A stretch of DNA of 64,000 bases, taken from NCBI RefSeq assembly GCF_004354365.1, contig NZ_SJCY01000005.1, positions 124,001-188,000 on the forward strand, written 5' to 3'. Below the pieces are notes generated by a model that did not search any database, was not told the DNA's origin, and worked only from the letters and a program-made list of their open reading frames with translations. The stretch is from Pedobacter changchengzhani. Lineage in GTDB: Bacteria > Bacteroidota > Bacteroidia > Sphingobacteriales > Sphingobacteriaceae. This document shows, piece after piece, positions 1 to 7,639 of this stretch (position 1 is the first letter of the stretch; every line of letters begins with the position of its first letter). Made by a program: the position numbers and the translations under genes.

Positions 1-1
1 A

Positions 2-451
2 AACGATACGTTTCAAGAACCTTTTACCACTTCTATAGTCTCTGTAAGTTCTGATGACCAGGGTGATGGTTGGGGTCCCGAGTTTTTGGTTGACGGAGAT
101 TTTTCAGATGGTGTTAATTATTGGTCTTCCTTTAGCAATAATTATCCTATTTCAATAGTAATACAAGAAGATAATGCAAGTCCTAAATATGTAAAGGGTG
201 TTAGGTTTGCTAATCGGAATCCCTATGGTCTTGATAGGCATCCGGGTAAAATTGATATTTATACAAGTTTAGATAATATAACCTATACTCAGTCTGGCAC
301 ATTCAATATGGACAACTCTATAGGCGCACAAGATTATATTTTCGCCGGAGGCCCTATATTAACAAAGTATGTAAAGTGTATCATCCGGAATGGAACACCG
401 GGCGGTCAAGACTTTGTGTCTTTATCAGAATGTAATCTTATTCAGCCGTAA
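2..451 (+). CDS. C-terminal end of a discoidin-like (F5/8 type C) surface protein, partial
   Basis: The reading frame is open from the left edge to a TAA at 449-451, so only the last 150 or so residues are seen. The visible part reads like one F5/8 type C (discoidin) domain. It has a LVDGDF..YWSS start, a YPISIVIQ strand, GVRFANRNPYG, a KIDIYTSLD..YTQSGTF stretch and a final KYVKCIIRNGTPGGQDFVSLSE strand. Such domains bind carbohydrate and are common at the C-terminus of PUL surface lipoproteins. The stop is 12 bases before the next start, which suggests co-transcription with the lipoprotein that follows. The N-terminus and any signal peptide lie outside the window. A glycan-binding role is inferred from the fold and context. 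Confidence 0.75.
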   Translation, partial: NDTFQEPFTTSIVSVSSDDQGDGWGPEFLVDGDFSDGVNYWSSFSNNYPISIVIQEDNASPKYVKGVRFANRNPYGLDRHPGKIDIYTSLDNITYTQSGTFNMDNSIGAQDYIFAGGPILTKYVKCIIRNGTPGGQDFVSLSECNLIQP

Positions 452-463
452 TACTCTAATACT

Positions 464-2182
464 ATGAAAAATCAAAAGTTATATACATTATTTATTTTTG
501 CCTGCGCTGGTCTGTTGATGACAGCTTATACAGGCTGCAAAAAGTACGACAATCCACCGCCTGTATTTGAAGATTTAAAAGATTTATCTACAATTCAGCG
601 AAAAATTCTAATTATCAGTATCGATGGGCTTACTGGGTCGGAGCTAAAAAATGTTGCGCCAACAAATATTGTGGCCTTACAAAAAACTGGTAAATATTCT
701 TATGATGTACTTAATTCTGCAGTGGCTACAGATGCATCTGGATGGGCTTCATTATTAAAGGGCGTAACTTACGGCAAACATCAAATAAGTAAGAATTCTT
801 TTGATAGAGACTTAACTGCCACAACGGGCGATTTCGAAGATGCATTAAATACTTACAGAAATATATTCGATTTCGTTTCAGAATTCAAATCTGTAAAAAC
901 AGCTGTAATAACACCCTGGTTACCACTTAGAGGATATTTAACCAATACAGATTTTTCGCCGATAGTAAATACAGATTTAGCCGTGAAAGATTCTACTGTT
1001 AACATTATTGCCAACCAAACTCAAATTGGTGCACTAATTGTTAACTTTAAAGATGTGGAAGCGGCAGGCGCAAACGGAGGCTTTGTTGCAAGTAATGCAA
1101 ATTACAAGAATGCAATTATTAAAGCTGATGAGTATGTGGGTAATATTACCAAAGCATTGGTCGCTAGAAAGAATTATGCCAAAGAAGATTGGTTGGTAAT
1201 TGTCACTACAAATCATGGTGGCAGTAGTGATGCGCCCGAAAAGGGATTTGTAGTCCTTTCTAATCCTTCAATAAAGCAACAAGAAGTGAAAAAGACAGGC
1301 TATAACGCGCCCTATTTTGGTAGTTTTTATGCCCAAGCAACACCAGGAAACAAAAGTACTGACTTATTTGATGTTGGCCTTACCAATAGCATTACGGTGC
1401 AAATGGATACTAAATTTGGAAATCAAGACTACTATCCTACTTTCTTAGGTAAAAGTACAGGTTTAAGCGGTGGTGACATTACTGGCTGGACCTGGAATCA
1501 CTACGGAGACGAATGGTATGTTACTATAGGAGGTACAGCAAATGGGGGTTATGGTAAATATCAATTAGCTGCAACGGTTGCCCCAGGTACAGCTTGGCAT
1601 ACCTTAACTATGGTAATTAATACGACAGTTAATGGGCAAAACGTGCCTACTGCAAGAACGTTAAGGCTTTATATGGATGGAAATCCTGTAAGTGATGTGC
1701 GAGATGTATTAGATAGAAAAAGTCTCTCTACCCCAGCAATGTTTAAATTGGGTAATATTGTGAGAGGTAATCCTTCTGCCCTTGCCACTTTCTATGCGGC
1801 TAATTTAGAATACTTTAACATTGCATTAGATGATGCCACGATTAAGGCTAATTATAAGCTTAAGGATTTAACTAAACACCCTAATTACGCAAATTTAGTT
1901 GGTTATTGGCCAATGAATGAAGGTGCGTTATCTGTATTGAATAACAGTATAGCCGGTGGCACGAGCTTAAATTTAGCCAACGATTACGCTTGGACTAATT
2001 TTTCTGATGCATTTCCAGCAGGATCTTTAGTTGATGCGACAGCGACAGGAGTTTCTATTATCCCTACGACTTCTGATGTGGCTGCAAATGCATTGTATTG
2101 GATGAAAATTAAGATTTTGCCTGCTTATGATTTTGAAGGTAATCCATTCCTAAATAAGTTCGAAATTGAGTTTTTAAAGTAA
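464..2182 (+). CDS. Lipoprotein with alkaline-phosphatase-fold N-terminus and LamG-like C-terminus
   Basis: The protein has 572 residues. A type II signal peptide ends in YTGC (Cys25), so it is probably anchored in the outer membrane. Residues about 47-260 resemble the alkaline phosphatase / type I phosphodiesterase fold, with IISIDG (Asp54) and a TTNHGG motif at Asn250-His251 where active members have DHG. About residues 290-480 look like a concanavalin/LamG-type sandwich with GYWPMNEG near its end. This layout matches lipoproteins found beside SusC/SusD pairs (DUF4983-like), and a glycan-binding role is more likely than catalysis. It follows the discoidin gene by 12 bases and is closed by a strong hairpin terminator. 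Exact function unknown. Confidence 0.6.
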   Translation: MKNQKLYTLFIFACAGLLMTAYTGCKKYDNPPPVFEDLKDLSTIQRKILIISIDGLTGSELKNVAPTNIVALQKTGKYSYDVLNSAVATDASGWASLLKGVTYGKHQISKNSFDRDLTATTGDFEDALNTYRNIFDFVSEFKSVKTAVITPWLPLRGYLTNTDFSPIVNTDLAVKDSTVNIIANQTQIGALIVNFKDVEAAGANGGFVASNANYKNAIIKADEYVGNITKALVARKNYAKEDWLVIVTTNHGGSSDAPEKGFVVLSNPSIKQQEVKKTGYNAPYFGSFYAQATPGNKSTDLFDVGLTNSITVQMDTKFGNQDYYPTFLGKSTGLSGGDITGWTWNHYGDEWYVTIGGTANGGYGKYQLAATVAPGTAWHTLTMVINTTVNGQNVPTARTLRLYMDGNPVSDVRDVLDRKSLSTPAMFKLGNIVRGNPSALATFYAANLEYFNIALDDATIKANYKLKDLTKHPNYANLVGYWPMNEGALSVLNNSIAGGTSLNLANDYAWTNFSDAFPAGSLVDATATGVSIIPTTSDVAANALYWMKIKILPAYDFEGNPFLNKFEIEFLK

Positions 2183-2220
2183 TTAGATACCGGCCTTGTA
2201 GGTTGCAAGGTAAATTTTAA

Positions 2221-2257
2221 TAAACTTGGCAAAATTATTTTTGCCAAGTTTTTTTGT
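2221..2257 (+). terminator. Rho-independent terminator after the lipoprotein gene
   Basis: AACTTGGCAA at 2223-2232 pairs with TTGCCAAGTT at 2241-2250, and two more A-T pairs extend it inward to a 4-base loop. A T-run follows. It lies 40 bases after the stop codon. Confidence 0.85.
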
Positions 2258-2319
2258 TTTAAAAGTAGAAGTTAGTATCAACGTAGTTAAATAAATGCCT
2301 ATACTTAAAACTGTATCAA

Positions 2320-2518
2320 GTTGTTTTTAACCTGAGTTCGATAATTAAACTTTACTAAGAGCCTTCCTGAATGAGATTGCTTCGTTATTCTTCCTTGCAA
2401 AGACGGTCTCGTGGTCTCGTCTTTGCGAGGAACGAAGCAATCTTAAAGCGAAATACATGACTTAATTAGTGCTATTGCCTTTAAACGTTGAATAATTATC
2501 GAACTCAGGTTGCACAAC
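2320..2518. repeat. 199-bp nested palindromic element with perfect 19-bp terminal inverted repeats (MITE-like)
   Basis: The ends AACCTGAGTTCGATAATTA (2329-2347) and its exact reverse complement (2493-2511) are flanked by GTTG/CAAC. Inside lies a second palindrome: GATTGCTTCGTT (2375-2386) with AACGAAGCAATC (2431-2442), and TTGCAAAGACG with CGTCTTTGCGA. No reading frame is present. The same end motif and the same GAAGCAATC core recur near 45.3-46.3 kb, and related ends occur near 59.8 kb, so this is a dispersed family. It occupies most of the gene-free stretch 2183-2577. Confidence 0.8.
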
Positions 2519-2577
2519 CTGTTTTTTTCAAAAAAAAGCATACAAACACTAATAAATGATTTTAAAAAACAAATTAG

Positions 2578-4626
2578 ATGATTTCAATATTTTACAAACT
2601 TTACAAATTTACAGGTAAGTACAAGAGTTTCCTTGCGTTAACTGTTCTTTGCACAACTGTTCTTAATGTTTCGGGACAAAAGCGTAGTAACAATACATTA
2701 GTTACTTACAACATTAAACAAGATATTATAGTTAGCGAACCAGTTAGCCCCTTGTTGTATGGTAATTTATTAGAATTAGGTTTTGGTAGAAGTGAGAATA
2801 TTTGGGCTGAATTGCTTTACAATAGAGATTTTGAATTCGATAAGCCTTATTCTAACGAAGGTTGGTTAACTTATGATCGCAAAACCCCTCAATTGGAAGA
2901 TTGGTGGCATTCAGGCTACGAAGAATCTAAGTGGCATTTTGTAAAAGCCAATACAGATAATTCTTCAACCGGCGAAAGGTTAACCACAGGTTATTGGCCA
3001 ACTGCACATGGGAAATTCTTCGTTACTTTAGATAACAAATCTGGTAACACACCAGTATATTACGCTCAGGACAGTTTGTATTTAAAGAAAGGTGTAGGTT
3101 ACCATTTTTCTGGTTTGTTCAGTAACGGAACTTTCTTTTCTGGAGATCAATATGGCAGAAAAGTAGAAGTAATCGTTGGTTTATATCCAAATGGTGATTT
3201 TACAAAACCAATAGTCGAAAAAACTTTCAGTATCAATAGCAATCAATTTAATAAGTTCGAAACCGACCTTCCGCCTACACAATATGAAGGTAGAGCTACT
3301 TTTGCGATAAAATTAGTTGGCAAAACAAATTTATCTTTCGATTTACTTTCGTTAATGCCTTCAAATAATGTTAAAGGTTGGAATGGCGATGTGGTTAAGT
3401 TGATGAATAATAGTGTGCCAGCTGGTATTATTAGGTTTCCTGGTGGTTGCTTCGCATCACTGTACAACTGGCGCGATGGTATCGGTAAAACAGAAGATAG
3501 GCCGGTGAGTTACGATACCTGGTGGGGAAATATTTTTACAAACGATATTGGCACAGTTGAATTTGTAGATCTATGTAAAGAAACAAAAGCTGAACCATTA
3601 TTATGCGTTCCGGTAATGTTTGATACACCCGAAAACGCTAGAGATTGGGTAGATTTTTGTAACAACCCGAACAATGAATTGAGAAATAGAATTGGCAGGC
3701 CAGAACCTTTAAATGTAAAATATTGGGAATTGGATAATGAAACATACAGAAGGCTTGATGCGATAAGCTACGCTAAAAAATGTGTAGAATTTGCTAAGGC
3801 AATGAAAAAGGTTGATCCTACCATTAAACTGATAATGGGTAATTATTTTGTGTTTCACGATAAGTTTGAAGAGATGCTTGAGATTGCCTCGCCATACATA
3901 GATATTATTTCGAATAGGGGCGGTAGTGTAGAAGAATTAACCGGAGACTTAAAAGTTCTTGCCGCTTTTAATGCAAAGCACAAAACAGATATTAAATTAT
4001 GTCATACAGAATTTAGAGCACCTTTAGAAATTGAAGGACCCGCAGCAGATGGTTTAAACAAGCCGGTAAATGAAAGTAAAGAAAGTTTGTTTACTCAAAG
4101 TGTACGTTGGAAACACGGATTGAGCATATTGGATCAGTACATAAAATATCAAAAATTTGGTGGTGCATTTGCTTTCGCAAATTTGGTAAATTACACCGAT
4201 GGATGGGGAGAAAACGAAATAAATATTGCTAAAGAAGGACCTTTTTTATCAGCGGTAGGTAAATCAGTAGCGTTTTTAAATAAATTAGCGATCTCTTATC
4301 CTTTAAAAATTGAGAATGAAAGTGCAGTTAAAGATGTTGCAGTTCAGGCAGCTTGGAATGATAAGAAAGACCAGCTAACTATTGTTGTTTTAAATTTTTC
4401 TACTCAAAAGAAAAGCTTAAGTTTTAATATTGAGGATTTGAAAAATCAATTTAAAAACGATCAAAAAGTAATTACGCTATCAGCAAAAAGCTTAATGTCT
4501 TTTAATTCGCCAACTGACAAAGAAGCTGTTAACTCTATCAATTCGACGATGAACATAAAGAATAAGAAATTTGTATTGAATGTCAATGCAAATTCTGCAA
4601 CAGCGGTAGAATTTATAAGTAAATAG
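2578..4626 (+). CDS. Alpha-L-arabinofuranosidase, GH51-like
   Basis: The 682-residue protein should release terminal alpha-L-arabinofuranose from arabinan, arabinoxylan or arabinogalactan side chains. The N-terminus is hydrophobic and ends near VSGQ, a likely signal peptide. A carbohydrate-binding-like sandwich spans about residues 55-250. The TIM barrel starts near the GH51 landmark RFPGGCFASLYNWRDGIG. The predicted acid/base is Glu388 in YWELDNET and the nucleophile is Glu478 in HTEFRAP. A C-terminal beta domain carries LTIVVLNFS. The GNE triplet usual before the acid/base is DNE here, a mild deviation. It stands alone between two intergenic regions of about 270-400 bases, in a locus with many other plant cell-wall enzymes. 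Confidence 0.88.
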   Translation: MISIFYKLYKFTGKYKSFLALTVLCTTVLNVSGQKRSNNTLVTYNIKQDIIVSEPVSPLLYGNLLELGFGRSENIWAELLYNRDFEFDKPYSNEGWLTYDRKTPQLEDWWHSGYEESKWHFVKANTDNSSTGERLTTGYWPTAHGKFFVTLDNKSGNTPVYYAQDSLYLKKGVGYHFSGLFSNGTFFSGDQYGRKVEVIVGLYPNGDFTKPIVEKTFSINSNQFNKFETDLPPTQYEGRATFAIKLVGKTNLSFDLLSLMPSNNVKGWNGDVVKLMNNSVPAGIIRFPGGCFASLYNWRDGIGKTEDRPVSYDTWWGNIFTNDIGTVEFVDLCKETKAEPLLCVPVMFDTPENARDWVDFCNNPNNELRNRIGRPEPLNVKYWELDNETYRRLDAISYAKKCVEFAKAMKKVDPTIKLIMGNYFVFHDKFEEMLEIASPYIDIISNRGGSVEELTGDLKVLAAFNAKHKTDIKLCHTEFRAPLEIEGPAADGLNKPVNESKESLFTQSVRWKHGLSILDQYIKYQKFGGAFAFANLVNYTDGWGENEINIAKEGPFLSAVGKSVAFLNKLAISYPLKIENESAVKDVAVQAAWNDKKDQLTIVVLNFSTQKKSLSFNIEDLKNQFKNDQKVITLSAKSLMSFNSPTDKEAVNSINSTMNIKNKKFVLNVNANSATAVEFISK

Positions 4627-4693
4627 GGTTTAAATTTAGAAACTTTAATTTTTTATAAACCTATCCATAACCAATAGATTTTATTAAGTTTTT

Positions 4694-4730
4694 AATGCCT
4701 AGTCCTTCGGGCAGAATGGGCATTATTTTT
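4694..4730 (+). terminator. Possible terminator hairpin after GH51 gene
   Basis: AATGCC (4694-4699) pairs with GGCATT (4719-4724), with a small CC-TTC-GG hairpin inside, followed by TTTTT. The outer stem is only 6 bp, so the call is tentative. The rest of 4627-4896 holds a -7-like box and nothing else I can name. Confidence 0.4.
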
Positions 4731-4871
4731 AAGCAATCTTTTCATAAAACTGCTAAACTAGGGATTTAAAGAAATCGCTTCAACTTTTCAAACCATTTGA
4801 ATAACACAGTTTTGGTTAACATAGCGCAATGAATTGTTAATTTAACGATATTATTTGCTTTGATAAAAAGG

Positions 4872-4879
4872 TAAGTTTG
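4872..4879 (+). promoter_or_regulatory. Bacteroidota -7 promoter box (TAAGTTTG) before the M6 protease
   Basis: The octamer matches TAnnTTTG, the known -7 consensus of the Bacteroidota housekeeping sigma factor, 17 bases before the ATG. TTTG tetramers lie 10-14 bases upstream, closer than a canonical -33 box, so only the -7 element is claimed. Confidence 0.4.
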
Positions 4880-4896
4880 GAATTAATTTATTTTAT

Positions 4897-6159
4897 ATGA
4901 AAAAGTTTTTGCCTCCATCACTAAAAACCGCGCTGTATTTAACTGCATTTGTTTGCCTTATTTCAGTAAATTCGTTTTCAAAAGTGCAACCTAAAAAGCA
5001 ACACGAAACTTCAAATAATGCTAGCGAAATTATTAAAGTAAAACCTAAAAAACTGAAGGGATTAATTATTTTAATTGATTTTTCTGATGCGCCTGCCAAC
5101 ATTACCCGAGATAGAGCGGATAGCGTGGTTAACGGACTAAATTATACAGAACCCACAGTAACATCATCAGTAAGAAAGTATTGGCTAACACAGAGCAGAG
5201 GGAACATCGATATAAAACATGATGTTGTTGGATATTTTAGAGCACCACACACTGCAGCGTGGTATAAAGCGCAAAATTGGACTTCATTTCTTACGCTAAG
5301 TAAGCAAGCACTAGCATGGTTTAAAAAAACTAACCCTAATTACGATTGGAATTCTTTGTCTATTTCTAATGATAAAGGAGAAGAAGGAACTTTTCTATCG
5401 ATGAATTTTTTTACCACAGATTGGATTGCTGGCTCAGGCGGAACACATCGCATAGACGATTGGACCGCACCAAATGGGAAGAAATTGGGTCAAATTACAG
5501 CACAAAATTTCATTTCACCTTGGGATAAAAATATAAACCTGTTTTGGATTTGCCATGAAATGGGTCACAGCGTGTGGGGTGTGCCAGATACTTACGACCA
5601 TGACGGAAGTTCATCGGGTACGGGTGCATACTCGGTAATGAGCGGAAATAGGAGTAACGGACAGGTAGAGGCTTTTGGGGCGCCGTTTTTAGTTGAACAA
5701 AAATGGGTAAAAGTTGTCGATATTAAAGCGAATGAAAATTACGTGATAACTGAAGATGGAAATACCGTGTTTCGATGTAAAAATCCATCAAATCCAAAAG
5801 AATATTATCTAATCGAAGCTCGAAAAAAATCTACTTTGGGCAATGAGATGATCCCTGCAGAACGAGGGCTATTAATTTGGCATGTTGATGATAATGTTAA
5901 AACCACCAATGATAAGGGAGATATGACGCCTGCTTTGCATTATGCCCATGCTATTGTGCAAGCAGATGGTAAATTTGATTTGGAACATGGTAGAAATAAA
6001 GCTGATGCCGGAGATTATTTTGTAGAGGGCAATACGCTAAACAGTAGCACAACACCGAATGCTAACTGGTGGGATGGAAAGCCCTCAATCTTAAATATAA
6101 GTAGCATTAAGTTTTTACCAAATAATCAAATTTCTTTCTTTAACGGACCTAATCGTTAG
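4897..6159 (+). CDS. Secreted M6-family metalloprotease
   Basis: The 420-residue protein starts with a signal peptide (MKKFLPPSLKTALYLTAFV..). It carries a zinc site HEMGH at His220-Glu221-His224 followed by WGVPDTYDHDG. That is the M6 (immune inhibitor A-like) signature, HExxH followed shortly by PDxYD. GLIILIDFSD near residues 55-65 is the family's first core strand, and YSVMSGNRSNG after the zinc site resembles the family Met-turn region. The protein should cleave extracellular or periplasmic proteins. It has no C-terminal sorting domain. It sits between GH51 and an M24 peptidase and is one of four peptidases in the PUL, which suggests a substrate with a protein part. Target not determinable from sequence. 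Confidence 0.85.
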   Translation: MKKFLPPSLKTALYLTAFVCLISVNSFSKVQPKKQHETSNNASEIIKVKPKKLKGLIILIDFSDAPANITRDRADSVVNGLNYTEPTVTSSVRKYWLTQSRGNIDIKHDVVGYFRAPHTAAWYKAQNWTSFLTLSKQALAWFKKTNPNYDWNSLSISNDKGEEGTFLSMNFFTTDWIAGSGGTHRIDDWTAPNGKKLGQITAQNFISPWDKNINLFWICHEMGHSVWGVPDTYDHDGSSSGTGAYSVMSGNRSNGQVEAFGAPFLVEQKWVKVVDIKANENYVITEDGNTVFRCKNPSNPKEYYLIEARKKSTLGNEMIPAERGLLIWHVDDNVKTTNDKGDMTPALHYAHAIVQADGKFDLEHGRNKADAGDYFVEGNTLNSSTTPNANWWDGKPSILNISSIKFLPNNQISFFNGPNR

Positions 6160-6306
6160 GGTTATAAATAGCATCCTATAACTTTTGTAAAGTGTAGCTC
6201 ATGTTATTTCGAAAGCATTAATATCGGAGCGAAAATTAGCAATAAATTACTGCATTAAAAATAAAGTTGTTACAATCACTAAATCAAAAATGGTTTAACT
6301 TAGTTT

Positions 6307-7587
6307 ATGATTTTAAAACGAAAAGATTTTCTTAGGGCGAGCGCAATTGTGCTTTCTGCAAGTATTATTCCAGGGATTAATCAATCTTTTGCTAATGAAA
6401 ATTTTTCTCGCACGGAAGAATCGAATCAACCACCTTTACTTTCTGGTGATGCCAACCCGATTACAAAAGAAGAGCGAGAAGGTCGTATTGCCAAAGCTCA
6501 AGCTTTGCTGGTAAAAAACAAAATGGGTGCGCTAATATTAGATAGTGGCACTTCATTAACCTATTTTACAGGTTTAAAATGGTGGCCTAGCGAAAGAACA
6601 ATGGTTGCCATAATTCCGGCAAGGGGAGGGGTAAAATATGTTTGTCCGGCTTTTGAAGAAGGTAGATTTAGAGAAGGTTTAACCATTGGAAATGAAGTTT
6701 ATATTTGGCAGGAAGATGAAAGTCCATACCAACTAATTGCGAAGGTTTTAAAAAACGCTGGTATTGTAAGTGAAGCTATCGGGATAGAAGAAGGCACGCG
6801 ATTTTTCGTTTACGACGGTATTCAAAAAGCAGCGCCAAATTTAAAGTGTGTAAGTGGCGATCCGATTTCGGTAGAATGCCGAATGATAAAATCGGATGCA
6901 GAAATAGCTTTGATGCAAAAAGCAAACGATATTACCTTAGCGGCGATAAAATTCGGCGTGAGCCAATTAAAAGAAGGCATGTCACAAGGTGAATTGTCTT
7001 CAATTATTAATAAAGCACAGCAAGATTTAGGTGGCGAACCAGATTTTGCACTGTGTCTATTTGGAAAAGATGCTGCGTTTCCACACGGTACAAAAACACC
7101 GGCAAAATTAAAAAGAGGAGAAATTGTACTGATGGATGTTGGTTGCAGAGTGCACGGCTATAGCTCAGACATTACTAGAACTATTGTTTTTGATGCCGAA
7201 CCCACCGCTCGCCAACTTTTTGTATGGAATTTGGAAAAAGAAGCGCAGACTGCTGGTTTTAACGCTGCCAAAAACGGAATGCCATTAGGGGATATTGATA
7301 AGGCAGCACGTAAAGTAATTACCGATGCAAAATTTGGTCCCGATTATAAACTACCTGGCCTGCCACACAGAACCGGCCATGGAATTGGAATGGATGGCCA
7401 TGAATGGGGCAATGCATTAAAAGGAAATGAAAGATTATTGCAACCCGGCATGTGCTTCAGCATAGAACCCATGATTGCCATACCCGGCGAATTTGGAATA
7501 CGTTTAGAAGATTGTGTACACATGACTGCTGATGGCCCAAAATGGTTTTCAAAAACAAGTAAATCATTAACAGATCCTTTTGGATAA
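6307..7587 (+). CDS. Exported M24 (Xaa-Pro aminopeptidase-like) metallopeptidase
   Basis: The protein has 426 residues. The start KRKDFLRAS followed by a hydrophobic stretch resembles a Tat signal, with Lys-Arg in place of Arg-Arg. An N-terminal creatinase-like domain (about 55-190) precedes the pita-bread catalytic domain. All five metal ligands are visible: Asp277 (MDVGC), Asp288 (SSDITR), His358 (RTGHGIG), Glu387 (SIEP) and Glu401 (RLED). The family removes N-terminal residues ahead of proline. The next gene starts 52 bases downstream, so it may share a transcript with the clan GH-D enzyme. A second, cytoplasmic-type M24 protein occurs at 48 kb. Confidence 0.85.
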   Translation: MILKRKDFLRASAIVLSASIIPGINQSFANENFSRTEESNQPPLLSGDANPITKEEREGRIAKAQALLVKNKMGALILDSGTSLTYFTGLKWWPSERTMVAIIPARGGVKYVCPAFEEGRFREGLTIGNEVYIWQEDESPYQLIAKVLKNAGIVSEAIGIEEGTRFFVYDGIQKAAPNLKCVSGDPISVECRMIKSDAEIALMQKANDITLAAIKFGVSQLKEGMSQGELSSIINKAQQDLGGEPDFALCLFGKDAAFPHGTKTPAKLKRGEIVLMDVGCRVHGYSSDITRTIVFDAEPTARQLFVWNLEKEAQTAGFNAAKNGMPLGDIDKAARKVITDAKFGPDYKLPGLPHRTGHGIGMDGHEWGNALKGNERLLQPGMCFSIEPMIAIPGEFGIRLEDCVHMTADGPKWFSKTSKSLTDPFG

Positions 7588-7639
7588 AGAAAATTAAACT
7601 TATAAAATCGACACACTAATAACCTAAATAAATTCTAAA

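Noticed and set aside
2320..2518. Insertion sequence
   Set aside because: Terminal inverted repeats exist but there is no transposase or room for one.
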